From Gordonibacter massiliensis (ex Traore et al. 2017) (GTDB lineage Bacteria; Actinomycetota; Coriobacteriia; Coriobacteriales; Eggerthellaceae), in NCBI GenBank assembly GCA_900170005.1, contig LT827128.1, positions 1,364,001 to 1,428,000 of the forward strand: a DNA stretch of 64,000 nt, written 5' to 3'. The notes below the pieces were generated by a model that saw only the letters and a program-made list of their open reading frames with translations, did no database searches and was not told the origin of the DNA. Position numbers and translations under genes: made by a program. How positions within the stretch are numbered: the stretch's first letter is position 1; every line of letters begins with the position of its first letter. This document shows, piece after piece, positions 1-8,690 of this stretch.

Positions 1-639
1 CATGCCGATGGTCTGCTTGGTCTTGGGCAGGTGCACGGTGATGAAGTCGGCCAGCGGCACGATGGCGTCCACGTCGTCGTAGAGCGTCACGCCCAGCTGC
101 TCGGCGCGCTCGGGGCTGCAGTACGGGTCGTAGCCGACGAGCTTCATGCCGAACGCGCTCGCCCGCTCGGCCACCAGGCCGCCGATGCGCCCCAAGCCGA
201 AGATGGCGAGCGTCTTCTCGAAAAGCTCCACGCCCGTGAACTTGGAGCGCTCCCATTTGCCGGCGTGCATGGAGGCGTTGGCCTGGGCGACGTTACGTGC
301 GCAGGCCAGCATGAGGGCCATGGTGTGCTCGGCGGCGCTCACGATGTTCGACGTGGGGGCGTTGCACACGATGACGCCGCTGTCCGTGGCGGCCTCCACG
401 TCCACGTTGTCCACGCCCACGCCGGCGCGGCCGATGATGCGCAGGTTCTCCCCCGCCTCGATGACGTCGCGCGTGACCTTCGTGGCCGAGCGCACGATGA
501 GCGCGTCGTAGCCGGGAATCTCGGCGACGAGCTCGTCGGGCGACATATCCAGCTTCACGTCGACCTCGTAGCCCTTGTCGCGCAGCAGCGCGACGCCCGC
601 GTCCGCCAGCTTCTCGGCAACCAGAACCTTCTTCGTCAT
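1..639 (-). CDS. serA: D-3-phosphoglycerate dehydrogenase, N-terminal part (runs off left edge)
   Basis: The first 213 residues are present. They begin MTKKVLVAEKLADAGVALL and continue with VRSATKVT, the GRAGVGVDNVD loop and the nucleotide-binding loop GLGRIGGLVAERA, all typical of the SerA branch of D-isomer 2-hydroxyacid dehydrogenases. SerA oxidises 3-phosphoglycerate to 3-phosphohydroxypyruvate, the first step of serine synthesis in the cytosol. The ATG at 639 is preceded by a GAGGTGG-like ribosome site. The C-terminal part, including the catalytic His and any ACT domain, is outside the window, so the long and short SerA forms cannot be told apart. serC, the next pathway enzyme, lies 8 kb away on the same strand. 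Confidence 0.95.
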   Translation of the reverse strand, partial: MTKKVLVAEKLADAGVALLRDKGYEVDVKLDMSPDELVAEIPGYDALIVRSATKVTRDVIEAGENLRIIGRAGVGVDNVDVEAATDSGVIVCNAPTSNIVSAAEHTMALMLACARNVAQANASMHAGKWERSKFTGVELFEKTLAIFGLGRIGGLVAERASAFGMKLVGYDPYCSPERAEQLGVTLYDDVDAIVPLADFITVHLPKTKQTIGM

Positions 640-729
640 AACGGCAACCACCTCTGCAAGAGTTCGATTCCTATGTTTTTCGCTTTACCGCGCTGGAGCA
701 TTCTACCTTCCGCCGGCGCAACGGCCCCC

Positions 730-758
730 ATGATAAAACGAAACCGCCCGCCCTTTAA
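730..758 (-). promoter_or_regulatory. candidate serA promoter
   Basis: Minus-strand TTAAAG (753-758) and TATCAT (730-735) are separated by 17 bases, about 90 bases upstream of the serA ATG. The -10 matches the consensus at five of six bases and the -35 is weak, so this is a candidate only. Confidence 0.3.
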
Positions 759-934
759 GGACGAGCGGCGAAATAACCTATGAATAGCGAAACGATGGCT
801 CCTTGGCACAGCCGTCACTTGCCGAAAACACCGGGATTCGAAGCGCGGATGCGATTGGATGTGGAATCGCCGATGTCCCCTTCCCCCATATCGGATATCC
901 TTGATTCACCGCACACGCAAAGGGAAGGAACATT

Positions 935-1378
935 GTGGAAAAGACCGCATCGCAAAAAGCCCTTAAAGTTATCTCCATCATCATGATCGTGCTCGCCGCG
1001 CTGGCGCTGCTCTTGGGTATTGGCGGGATCGCGGCCGGCGGAGCCCTCGGTCTCTTGGGCACCAGCGTGGACGGCCGCCCTGGAGCGATGTTCGTGGGCG
1101 GATTGACCATCTTGGCCAGTCTCGCCATCGTGGTTGGCGGGGGCATCAACCTGGTCATAGGCATCTTCGGCTTGCGCGGCGCAAACGATCCCCACAAGAT
1201 CGGCGCGTTTTTTGTGTTGAGCATCATCGGCGTTGTATGGGCCGCCATCAACTCCATCGGAACGCTCATGGGCGGATCGATGGATGCGGGCACCATCGTA
1301 AGCGCGATTTGCGGGCTTATCCTGCCCGTGACCTGCTGCGCGCTGGCCTACAGCATCAAGAAGGAGAACAATCTCTAA
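935..1378 (+). CDS. small four-helix membrane protein, function unknown
   Basis: This is a 147-residue protein of almost entirely hydrophobic, Gly/Ala-rich sequence. Four membrane segments lie at about residues 9-33, 50-76, 86-110 and 119-140, and the C-terminus is short and Lys-rich (SIKKENNL). The start is a GTG at 935, preceded by AGGGAAGGAA at good spacing; no in-frame ATG precedes it. I see no catalytic motif and do not recognise the family. It is a single gene between the divergent serA and the convergent ilvC, with no operon partner. Confidence 0.75.
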   Translation: MEKTASQKALKVISIIMIVLAALALLLGIGGIAAGGALGLLGTSVDGRPGAMFVGGLTILASLAIVVGGGINLVIGIFGLRGANDPHKIGAFFVLSIIGVVWAAINSIGTLMGGSMDAGTIVSAICGLILPVTCCALAYSIKKENNL

Positions 1379-1458
1379 GCGTTCCGTTCAGAGTCGCCCC
1401 CGTTGCCGCCCGAGATATGCTTTCGGCCGCTAAGACGTGTTTTCGGCGACAGCACACG

Positions 1459-1494
1459 AAAAAGGGGCCAGACTCATTTGAGCCGAGCCCCTTT
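1459..1494 (-). terminator. intrinsic terminator after ilvC
   Basis: The minus strand reads AAAGGGGC, an 18-base loop, GCCCCTTT and then more T, giving a perfect 8-bp stem and a TTTTT tract 24 bases downstream of the ilvC stop. The A/T symmetry means it could also stop transcription arriving from the 935-1378 gene. Confidence 0.75.
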
Positions 1495-1517
1495 GCGTTG
1501 CGTTCTCGCCCTACCGA

Positions 1518-2540
<1,023 letters not shown>

Positions 2541-2586
2541 TTACCTTGGTTCAGGTTGTCGTCCTGGGCGGATGAATGCCCCGTTT

Positions 2587-2690
2587 GTCATCCTGAGCGA
2601 GCAGAGCGAGTCGAAGGATCTTCGGCGGCGCAAGATCTCCTTTGCCGAAGATCCTTCGACTGCGCGCTGCGCGCTCCGCTCAGGATGACA
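2587..2690. repeat. 104-bp palindromic intergenic element between ilvN and ilvC
   Basis: The left arm starts GTCATCCTGAGC and carries TCGAAGGATCTTCGGC. The right arm returns GCCGAAGATCCTTCGA and ends GCTCAGGATGAC, so the whole segment can fold into one long, slightly imperfect hairpin. It has the look of a mobile REP/MITE-like unit. It lies inside the ilv operon, where it could attenuate read-through or protect the 3' end of the upstream message. I found no second copy in this window. Confidence 0.75.
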
Positions 2691-2696
2691 TGGGGC

Positions 2697-3182
2697 TCAC
2701 ACGTCCTTGCTGTTCCGGCTCATCGCTATCTTGCCGGTGCGGGTGATCTCCTTGATGCCGTAGGCGCGGAAGAGGTCTTCCATGCCCTTGAGCTTGCTTT
2801 CGTCGCCCGTGGCCTCGATGGTGAGCGAGCTTTTGCCCACGTCGACGATCTTGGCACGGAACACGTTGGCTATCTCGATGATCTCGCTGCGCCGTTCGGG
2901 GCTGGCGTTTACCTTGAACAACACGAGCTCGCGCTCGATGGCGTTGTCGTTGGTGAGGTCGGTGATCTTGTGCACGCTGATGAGCTTGTGCAGCTGCTTG
3001 GTGATCTGCTCGTAGGCCACGTCGTCGGCCTTCACGATGGCCGTGACGCGCGACATGGTGGGGTCTTCGGTGGGGCCCACGGACAGCGACTCGATGTTGA
3101 AGCCGCGCCGCGAGATGAGCCCCGTCACGCGCGACAGCACACCGGGCTTGTTCTCCACGAGAACCGACAGGATGTGCCTCAT
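2697..3182 (-). CDS. ilvN: acetolactate synthase small (regulatory) subunit
   Basis: This 161-residue protein starts [19 protein letters not shown], the hallmark of the ACT domain of AHAS regulatory subunits (about residues 3-78). The IlvN/IlvH C-terminal domain follows (KVNASPERRSEI, DLFRAYGIKEI, RTGKIAMSR). It binds valine and modulates the IlvB catalytic subunit. Its ATG overlaps the ilvB stop as ATGA at 3179-3182, so translation is probably coupled and subunit ratios fixed. The length is usual for the family. Confidence 0.96.
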   Translation of the reverse strand: MRHILSVLVENKPGVLSRVTGLISRRGFNIESLSVGPTEDPTMSRVTAIVKADDVAYEQITKQLHKLISVHKITDLTNDNAIERELVLFKVNASPERRSEIIEIANVFRAKIVDVGKSSLTIEATGDESKLKGMEDLFRAYGIKEITRTGKIAMSRNSKDV

Positions 3183-5053
3183 CGCTCTCCCCCTTTCCCG
3201 CCCGCGGCGCCGTCCGCCTCGGGCACGTCCGTGCGCACGGCGCCCACCGCCACGTCGATGGCACCGATGACGTCGTCGAGGGCCTTGCCGGGCGCCACCA
3301 TGGGAAACACGTTCTGGTCGCGCGAGATGGCCACGTCCAAGAGATAGGGGCCCTCGGCAGCCAACATGCGCGCGAGCGCCGCGTCCAGCTCGGCAGGGTC
3401 CTCCACGCGCGCGGCCTGCCAACCGTAGGCGTCGGCCAGCTTCACGAAGTCGGGGTTGGCGTCGAGCAGCGTGGACGAGTAGCGCTCGCCGTAGAACAGG
3501 TGCTGCCATTGGTGCACCATCCCCAAACAGCGGTTGTCCATGATAAGCACCTTCACCGGCACGCCGTGGATGGCGGCCGTGGCCATCTCCTGGCTGTTCA
3601 TCTGGAACGACCCGTCGCCGGCCACGCACACCACCGTTTTGTCGGGGCACCCGATGGCGGCGCCGATGGACGCCGGGAAGCCGAAGCCCATGGTGCCGAG
3701 GCCGCCCGACGAGATGAACGAGCGCGGAACCTCGCGTGCGACGTGCTGCGCGGCCCACATCTGGTGCTGCCCCACCTCGGTGACGACGATGCTCTTCTCG
3801 GGATCGAGCGCGTCGGAGAGCTTCTCCATGACCACCTCGGGCACGATCTCGTTCGGGGCGTCGCCCACGTTCGGGTGGTAGAACGGGTGGCGCCGCCGCC
3901 ATTCGGCGATCTGCGCCACCCACGCCGCCGTCTCGGGCTGGGCACCCTCCTTCTCAAGCTGGGCCACGATACCCCCGAGCACGCCCTTCAGGTCGCCCAC
4001 GATGGGGATCTGCGCCTCGCGCACCTTGCCGATCTCGGCCGGGTCGATGTCGATGTGGATGACCTCGGCGTGGGGCGCGAACTCGTCCAGACGCCCCGTC
4101 ACGCGATCGGAGAAGCGCGCGCCCGCCGCGATGATGAGGTCGCTCTCCGTCATGGCCAGGTTCGCGTACTTGGAGCCGTGCATGCCCACGGGCCCCAGGT
4201 TGAGCTCATGCGAGGCGGGGAACGCGCCCTTGCCCATGAGCGTGGTGACCACGGGGATCCGCATGAGCTCGGCGAGCGCCTTCAGCTCCGCCGCCGCGCC
4301 GGAGGACACCACGCCGCCGCCCACGTAGAGCACGGGGCGCTCGGCACGGCGGATGCGGGCCACCGCCTGCTTGATCTGCTTGGCGTTGCCGCGGTAGGTG
4401 GGCTTGTACGAGGGCAGGTTCACCTCGTCGGGGTACTCGAACACCAGCCGCTCGCTGGCCAGGTCGCTCGGCACGTCGATGAGCACGGGGCCGGGACGCC
4501 CCGTCTTGGCGATGTGGAACGCCTCGCGGAACGTGGTCGTGAGCTCGTCGGTGGTCTGCAGCAGGTAGCTGTGCTTCACCACCGGCATGGTGATGCCCAC
4601 GATGTCGGACTCTTGGAACGAGTCGGTGCCGATGACGCCGCGCGGCACCTGGCCGGTGATGACCACGAGCGGCACGGAGTCCATGTAGGCGGTCGCGATG
4701 CCCGTGACCGTGTTTGTGGCGCCAGGGCCGCTCGTGACGATGGCCACGCCCACGTTGCCCGTGGCGCGCGCGTAGCCGTCGGCTTCGTGCACCGCGCCCT
4801 GCTCGTGGCGCGACAGCACGTGCTTGATCTGCTTCGAGTCGTACAGCGCGTCGTATATCTTGATGGCCTGGCCGCCCGGATAGCCGAACACCAAGTCCAC
4901 GCCCTCGGCCTCGAGCGAAGCCACGACGGCCTGAGCCCCGGTCATGGTGGCGCCTTGCTTGTCGATCTTGCTGCCCAGGCCGCGCGGCGCGCCCTTGACG
5001 GCCGCCGTCGCGCCGGGACGCGGCTGCTGCTGGTTCTGATGCGGTTCGGTCAT
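3179..5053 (-). CDS. ilvB: acetolactate synthase large (catalytic) subunit
   Basis: This is a 624-residue ThDP enzyme that condenses two pyruvates, or pyruvate with 2-oxobutyrate. The catalytic Glu lies in [16 protein letters not shown], with [14 protein letters not shown] just before it. The ThDP/Mg motif is [16 protein letters not shown], ending in MDNRCLGMV; the usual NN pair is DN here, and the second Asn, the metal ligand, is kept. A hydrophilic tail of about 35 residues rich in Gln/Pro precedes the conserved start at [14 protein letters not shown]. The ATG at 5053 overlaps the ilvD stop (ATGA), and the stop overlaps ilvN the same way. Confidence 0.97.
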   Translation of the reverse strand: MTEPHQNQQQPRPGATAAVKGAPRGLGSKIDKQGATMTGAQAVVASLEAEGVDLVFGYPGGQAIKIYDALYDSKQIKHVLSRHEQGAVHEADGYARATGNVGVAIVTSGPGATNTVTGIATAYMDSVPLVVITGQVPRGVIGTDSFQESDIVGITMPVVKHSYLLQTTDELTTTFREAFHIAKTGRPGPVLIDVPSDLASERLVFEYPDEVNLPSYKPTYRGNAKQIKQAVARIRRAERPVLYVGGGVVSSGAAAELKALAELMRIPVVTTLMGKGAFPASHELNLGPVGMHGSKYANLAMTESDLIIAAGARFSDRVTGRLDEFAPHAEVIHIDIDPAEIGKVREAQIPIVGDLKGVLGGIVAQLEKEGAQPETAAWVAQIAEWRRRHPFYHPNVGDAPNEIVPEVVMEKLSDALDPEKSIVVTEVGQHQMWAAQHVAREVPRSFISSGGLGTMGFGFPASIGAAIGCPDKTVVCVAGDGSFQMNSQEMATAAIHGVPVKVLIMDNRCLGMVHQWQHLFYGERYSSTLLDANPDFVKLADAYGWQAARVEDPAELDAALARMLAAEGPYLLDVAISRDQNVFPMVAPGKALDDVIGAIDVAVGAVRTDVPEADGAAGGKGGER

Positions 5054-6723
5054 GAGACGTACGCCCCCTTGTCTGCGGACGAGACGAGCTTCGCGTACTT
5101 CGCGAGCACGCCGTGGTCGTGTTTCGGCGCCGGCGGCGTCCATTCCGCGCGGCGGCGTTCCAGCTCGGCGTCGCCGACATTGAGCGTGAGCGCGCCGCCC
5201 TCGATGTCGACGGTGACGGAATCGCCCTCCTCGATGAGCGCGATGGGGCCGCCGGCCGCCGCCTCGGGGCTCACGTGCCCCACGGCCGGGCCCTTCGTGG
5301 CGCCCGAGAAGCGCCCGTCGGTGATGAGCGCCACGCTCTTCGACAGGCCCATTCCCACGATGGACGACGTGGGCGTGAGCATCTCGCGCATGCCCGGACC
5401 GCCCTTCGGCCCCTCGTAGCGGATGACCACCACGTCGCCGGCGACGATCTTGCCGGCGTTGATAGCCGCGCAGGCCTCCTCCTCGCTGTCGAAGCAGCGC
5501 GCGGGACCGGTGTGGCAGAGCATGGAGGGGTCCACGGCCGACTTCTTCACGATGGCGCCGTCGGGCGCGATGTTGCCGTGCAGCACGCGCAGGGCGCCCA
5601 CCGGCGAGAAGGGGTTGTCGTGCGCGCGCACCACCTCGCCGTCGGCGGGCTTCGTGCATGCGCGCAGGTACTCCTCCATCGGGCCCATGCACGTCACCGC
5701 GCTGCGGTCGATGAGCCCCAGCCGGTCCAGCTCGTGCATGACCACCGGCACGCCCCCCACCTCGTACAGGTCGGTGAGCGGGCGCGGGCCGGAGGGCTGC
5801 AGCTTCACGAGGTGCGGCGTGCGCGCGCTCGCGGCGTCCCAGTCGTCCATGGTGATGGGGTGCCCCGCCTCGCGCGCGATGGCCGTGAGGTGCAGCACCG
5901 TGTTCGTGGAGCCGCCGAAGGCCATGTCGCATTCCATGGCGTTCTTGATAGCCGCCTCGCTCACGATGTCACGCGCGCAGACGCCACGCTCCAGCAGCTC
6001 CATCACCTTCATGCCAGCGTGCTTCGCCAAGCGGATGCGCTCGGAGTACACCGCGGGCACGGTGCCGTTGCCGGGAAGCGCGATGCCCAAGGCCTCGGTG
6101 AGGCAGTTCATGGAGTTCGCCGTGAACATACCCGAGCAGCTGCCGCAGGTGGGGCACGCGGTGTCCTCGTAGTACTTGAGCTCGTTCTCGGTCATGGTGC
6201 CGTTCTGCACGGCGGCCGCGCCGTCGAACAGCGTGTTCAGGTCGGTGGTGGGTCCGCACCCTCCCGGCTGCTTGCCGGCCAGCATCGGCCCGCCCGACAC
6301 GAACACCGTGGGGATGTTCACGCGCAGCGCGCCCAACAGCATGCCGGGGACGATCTTGTCGCAGTTGGGAATGCACACGAACGCGTCGAAGGCATGGCCC
6401 CGCACCGCGCATTCCAGGCTGTCGGCTATGGTCTCGCGCGACACGAGCGAGTAATGCATGCCGTCATGGTTCATGGCGATGCCGTCGCACACGCCGATGG
6501 TGGATATCTCGAACGGCACGCCGCCGGCCATGTAGATACCGGCCTTCACGGCCTCGGCGATCTTGTCCAGGTTGTTGTGTCCCGGGATGATGTCGTTGCG
6601 CGAGTTGAACACGGCGACGAGCGGCCGCTCCATCTCCTCGTCGGTGATGCCGTCGGCCTTGAACAGGCTGCGGTGCGGCGCCCGCGCGACCCCGGTGGTC
6701 ACGGCTTCGCTTCTTCGATGCAT
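5050..6723 (-). CDS. ilvD: dihydroxy-acid dehydratase
   Basis: The protein has 557 residues. It dehydrates 2,3-dihydroxy-isovalerate/methylvalerate to the 2-oxo acids. Iron-sulfur cysteines are visible in [12 protein letters not shown] and [18 protein letters not shown], and [11 protein letters not shown] and [19 protein letters not shown] are conserved C-terminal motifs. I chose the ATG at 6723 ([11 protein letters not shown]) because AGGAGAAAGGA lies just before it; an in-frame start further upstream would fall inside the leader. It is the first structural gene after the T-box-like leader and terminator, so it sets expression of the whole ilv group. Confidence 0.96.
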   Translation of the reverse strand: MHRRSEAVTTGVARAPHRSLFKADGITDEEMERPLVAVFNSRNDIIPGHNNLDKIAEAVKAGIYMAGGVPFEISTIGVCDGIAMNHDGMHYSLVSRETIADSLECAVRGHAFDAFVCIPNCDKIVPGMLLGALRVNIPTVFVSGGPMLAGKQPGGCGPTTDLNTLFDGAAAVQNGTMTENELKYYEDTACPTCGSCSGMFTANSMNCLTEALGIALPGNGTVPAVYSERIRLAKHAGMKVMELLERGVCARDIVSEAAIKNAMECDMAFGGSTNTVLHLTAIAREAGHPITMDDWDAASARTPHLVKLQPSGPRPLTDLYEVGGVPVVMHELDRLGLIDRSAVTCMGPMEEYLRACTKPADGEVVRAHDNPFSPVGALRVLHGNIAPDGAIVKKSAVDPSMLCHTGPARCFDSEEEACAAINAGKIVAGDVVVIRYEGPKGGPGMREMLTPTSSIVGMGLSKSVALITDGRFSGATKGPAVGHVSPEAAAGGPIALIEEGDSVTVDIEGGALTLNVGDAELERRRAEWTPPAPKHDHGVLAKYAKLVSSADKGAYVS

Positions 6724-6791
6724 GCCGATCCTTTCTCCTCGTGCGTACCGCCCGCGCGCCCTCGGCGCTGCGGCTGCGGCCCGTGTGCCCA

Positions 6792-6828
6792 TAAAAAAAT
6801 CCCGCTGCAGGCAAGTCGCTGCACCAGG
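6792..6828 (-). terminator. intrinsic terminator (attenuator) in the ilv leader
   Basis: On the minus strand, CCTGGTGCAG pairs with CTGCAGCGGG across an 8-base loop (one G-G mismatch, one wobble) and is followed directly by ATTTTTTTA. It lies 69 bases before the ilvD start and downstream of the T-box stem I. Its place fits a regulated read-through decision. Confidence 0.8.
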
Positions 6829-7088
6829 ACCACGGTTAATGAGAAAGGATGCACCTCGACTGACGGAGGTTGCACGCTTCGACGGGTAACGGTTGTCGCC
6901 GGCTCAGCCTTACTTGCCCCGCGCGCGGAGCGGAGGTCGTCCGTTCGCACGCGAAACGTTCATGCCGAACTGCTCGGAGGGGGCTTTCGGACCGTCCACC
7001 GCCGGCTCGCAGCTAACCGCCGGCTCTCTGTCAGATGGATTCGTCCCTACTGGTCCTCGTCATCGCATTTCGATCTATGAGGTTGTTG
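6829..7088 (-). promoter_or_regulatory. T-box-type leader of the ilv operon
   Basis: The minus-strand leader contains GATGACGAGGACC, then AGTA (7051-7048), then AGAGAGCCGG (from 7029), GGTTAGCTG, CGAGCCGGCGG and later CCCTCCGAGC. This order and spacing is that of T-box stem I: the AGTA loop-E side, the AG bulge and the distal loop. The specifier loop is best read from GCATGAACGTT; GTT (Val) at 6957-6955 is the most plausible specifier, but this is tentative. A canonical antiterminator bulge (UGGN-ACC) is not obvious: TGCAACC near 6870 is the nearest candidate and deviates at one key base. T-box leaders sense uncharged tRNA and are widespread in front of amino-acid genes. Confidence 0.7.
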
Positions 7089-7094
7089 GGCGTT

Positions 7095-7122
7095 AGTATA
7101 CTCCTCGATCGTTGAGGCGCAA
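7095..7122 (-). promoter_or_regulatory. promoter of the ilv leader
   Basis: Minus-strand TTGCGC (7122-7117) and TATACT (7100-7095) are spaced by 16 bases, placing the transcription start near 7088, just before the T-box stem I. Confidence 0.6.
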
Positions 7123-7204
7123 GAAAAACTTTGACGCTCGAAGGATTCCCGCAGGAAATTCACACGGATGCGGTCGGAGATAAGGGCAGAGAGGTCGACG
7201 AGAT

Positions 7205-7465
7205 CTAACGTGCGGCCTGTTGATGCACAAGCGCTTCCACCCGCACAAGATCTTGTTCGGGGTAAAGCGTGTACACGAGGTCGAACGGATTCACCGCCAC
7301 TTTGCGAACGCCTTCGCCGAACTCCTCCTTGATCGATGCCGGAACCATCGAAGAACCGAATTCGCCGAAACGCTCGATGTTGTCCAAATTCTCAAGGATG
7401 CGGTTTTCCACCTTCGGCGACGTCACCGACGCGAGATCGTCGGCGAAACGCTCCGCGTACTCCAT
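7205..7465 (-). CDS. RelE/ParE-superfamily toxin of a type II toxin-antitoxin pair
   Basis: This 86-residue protein begins MEYAERFADDLASVTS. It has the helix-then-sheet pattern of RelE/ParE toxins: an N-terminal helical region with IERFGEFGSSMVP, a basic strand GEGVRKVAVNPFDLVYTLYPEQ and a C-terminal VRVEALVHQQAAR. RelE members cleave mRNA at the ribosome and ParE members block gyrase; the sequence does not decide which applies here. The start is either 7465, one base after the antitoxin stop, or 7474 (MPRMEYAER), which overlaps it; both give coupled translation. Its pairing with a Phd-like gene under an operator supports the call. Confidence 0.8.
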   Translation of the reverse strand: MEYAERFADDLASVTSPKVENRILENLDNIERFGEFGSSMVPASIKEEFGEGVRKVAVNPFDLVYTLYPEQDLVRVEALVHQQAAR

Positions 7466-7466
7466 C

Positions 7467-7757
7467 CTAGGCATGCGAGGCCCGCTTGTCGCGCACTGCG
7501 GCCATGAGATCCTCGCGAGACGAATAATAGCGCCCGTTCTCGAAATCCTCGCGAGATTGCCGAAGGGCCTGCGCCATGCGTTGCTCGTAAAGCGCCTGCT
7601 CGACGGCATCGTCAATTTTTCTTTGCAAAACGCCCTCCGACATGAAAGCGTACTTTCCGCGACCGTTCTCGGTGATGTAGACGATCTCGCTGTCCGCAAT
7701 CTCCTTGATTTCGCGCTGCTGATTTTTCAGCGCGGTGGAGGGGTAAATAGCCGGCAT
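7467..7757 (-). CDS. Phd/YefM-type antitoxin
   Basis: This 96-residue protein opens with MPAIYPSTALKNQQREIKEI, followed by VYITENGRGKYAFMS, the strand pattern of Phd/YefM DNA-binding domains (about residues 1-55). The C-terminal half (ALYEQRMAQALRQSREDFENG) is helical and acidic and would wrap the toxin. AAGGAG precedes the ATG at good spacing. It is the first gene of the pair, as usual for type II systems, and its promoter contains a perfect inverted repeat that it probably binds to autoregulate. Confidence 0.82.
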   Translation of the reverse strand: MPAIYPSTALKNQQREIKEIADSEIVYITENGRGKYAFMSEGVLQRKIDDAVEQALYEQRMAQALRQSREDFENGRYYSSREDLMAAVRDKRASHA

Positions 7758-7770
7758 AATCGTTCTCCTT

Positions 7771-7837
7771 AATAAGGTTCTTAATTGCGGTCTTTATTAG
7801 GAACCTTATTGTACCCTCTTTCAAGCCCGGAGTGCAA
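7771..7837 (-). promoter_or_regulatory. promoter and operator of the toxin-antitoxin pair
   Basis: Minus-strand TTGCAC (7837-7832) and TACAAT (7813-7808) are spaced 18 bases. A perfect 10-bp inverted repeat, AATAAGGTTC (7771-7780) and GAACCTTATT (7801-7810), overlaps the -10 and the start site. Binding of a Phd-like antitoxin there would block transcription. Confidence 0.75.
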
Positions 7838-7913
7838 AGGCAACTGCCCTCGCCATACTACCGATGCGGTAGGCAGTTCCGATGAGTTTTTAATTGCAGG
7901 AAGAAAACCCGGC

Positions 7914-8165
7914 TTACTTACGGAGGATCGAAGATGCGGCCTTCTTGAAATCCAAGAGGTCGCACAGCTCCACGTCGAGCGCTACCGCAATGCGGTAAAG
8001 GCCGTCGACGCTGATACCCACTTTCCCGTTCTCTATGCGAGAAATATACGAGCCTCCGCTGGTACCACCGACCATTTTGGCAAGCCTGTCTTGGGACAGT
8101 CCTTGACCTTCTCTGACGGTCCGAAGCCTCTCTCCGAGGGTTTTTCTGAATTCGATTGCGTCCAT
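7914..8165 (-). CDS. XRE/Cro-C1 family transcriptional regulator
   Basis: The protein has 83 residues and is almost entirely one HTH_3 domain: RKTLGERLRTVREGQGLSQD, LAKMVGGTS, YISRIENGKVGISVDGLYRIA and VALDVELCDLLDF. The recognition helix is at about residues 36-46. The ATG at 8165 has only a weak GGGA site. It is divergent from the 75-residue gene at 8246 across an 80-base gap containing a near-palindrome, a typical regulator-target or two-regulator arrangement. Confidence 0.85.
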   Translation of the reverse strand: MDAIEFRKTLGERLRTVREGQGLSQDRLAKMVGGTSGGSYISRIENGKVGISVDGLYRIAVALDVELCDLLDFKKAASSILRK

Positions 8166-8199
8166 TTCCCAAGGGTATGCGCTACAATCATAAAAGCCT

Positions 8200-8213
8200 T
8201 GACCGATCAGTCA
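8200..8213. promoter_or_regulatory. candidate operator between two divergent HTH genes
   Basis: TGACCGATCAGTCA is a 14-bp palindrome with one mismatched pair, centred on GATC. It lies in the 80-base gap between the starts at 8165 (minus) and 8246 (plus). A minus-strand TATGAT sits beside it. It is a natural site for the XRE protein but unproven. Confidence 0.35.
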
Positions 8214-8245
8214 TGGTAGAAAGAGCGAAACCGAAAGGAATTCGC

Positions 8246-8473
8246 ATGGACGAAAACAGAGGTGCCTCCACATTCGAAACGCTTGTGCATTTGCACGGAA
8301 AGAGCATGGAATACCTCAAATCGTCGGGAATCATCACAAGTTCCCAGATGAAGAAGCTAGAACAGGAAGATTATGGAGCCGTGAGGATATCGACAATGGG
8401 AGCAATCGTACACGTCTTGAATTGCGACATTTTAGAAGTCCTGAGCGCATTCGCCTCGGGCCGAAACGATTGA
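8246..8473 (+). CDS. small HTH-like protein, probably XRE-related
   Basis: This 75-residue protein (MDENRGASTFETLVHLHGKS...) starts at an ATG with GAAAGGAA nine bases upstream. The segment YLKSSGIITSSQMKKLEQED, followed by ISTMGAIVHVLNCDILEVLSAF, matches the helix-turn-helix-plus-cap pattern of Cro/C1 or HTH_26 domains, but the usual Q/S residues of the turn are degenerate. It is divergent from the XRE gene at 7914-8165. Function unknown; it could be an antagonist or a degenerate regulator. Confidence 0.6.
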   Translation: MDENRGASTFETLVHLHGKSMEYLKSSGIITSSQMKKLEQEDYGAVRISTMGAIVHVLNCDILEVLSAFASGRND

Positions 8474-8615
8474 ACGCGTTACACTCTCTCCCTCGCCGCC
8501 CTTCTGCCAGCAATCCATGCTATAGGCATCGAATAAGCTCCCTATGCCAAATGTGTTTATCGCAAATGAAAATGGCCTGTGGCCCTACAGCCTGCTCTAT
8601 TGCCGTCGGCTTCCG

Positions 8616-8664
8616 CAAAAAACAGCGAAGGCCCGCGGTCCTATTCGGAACCGCGAGCCTTCGC
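8616..8664 (-). terminator. intrinsic terminator after serC
   Basis: On the minus strand GCGAAGGCTCGCGGT pairs with ACCGCGGGCCTTCGC across a short loop and is followed by TGTTTTTT. It lies 27 bases after the serC stop and is one of the strongest terminators in the window. Confidence 0.88.
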
Positions 8665-8690
8665 CTCGATGCACTTCTCGCTAAATAGCC

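Noticed and set aside
5113-7080. 655-codon plus-strand open frame opposite ilvD and its leader
   Set aside because: It is antisense to a clear ilvD, is His/Arg/Val-rich without family motifs, and runs through the T-box leader. Long antisense frames are expected in GC-rich DNA; the same holds for the long plus-strand frames opposite ilvB, surface proteins B and C, and thrS.
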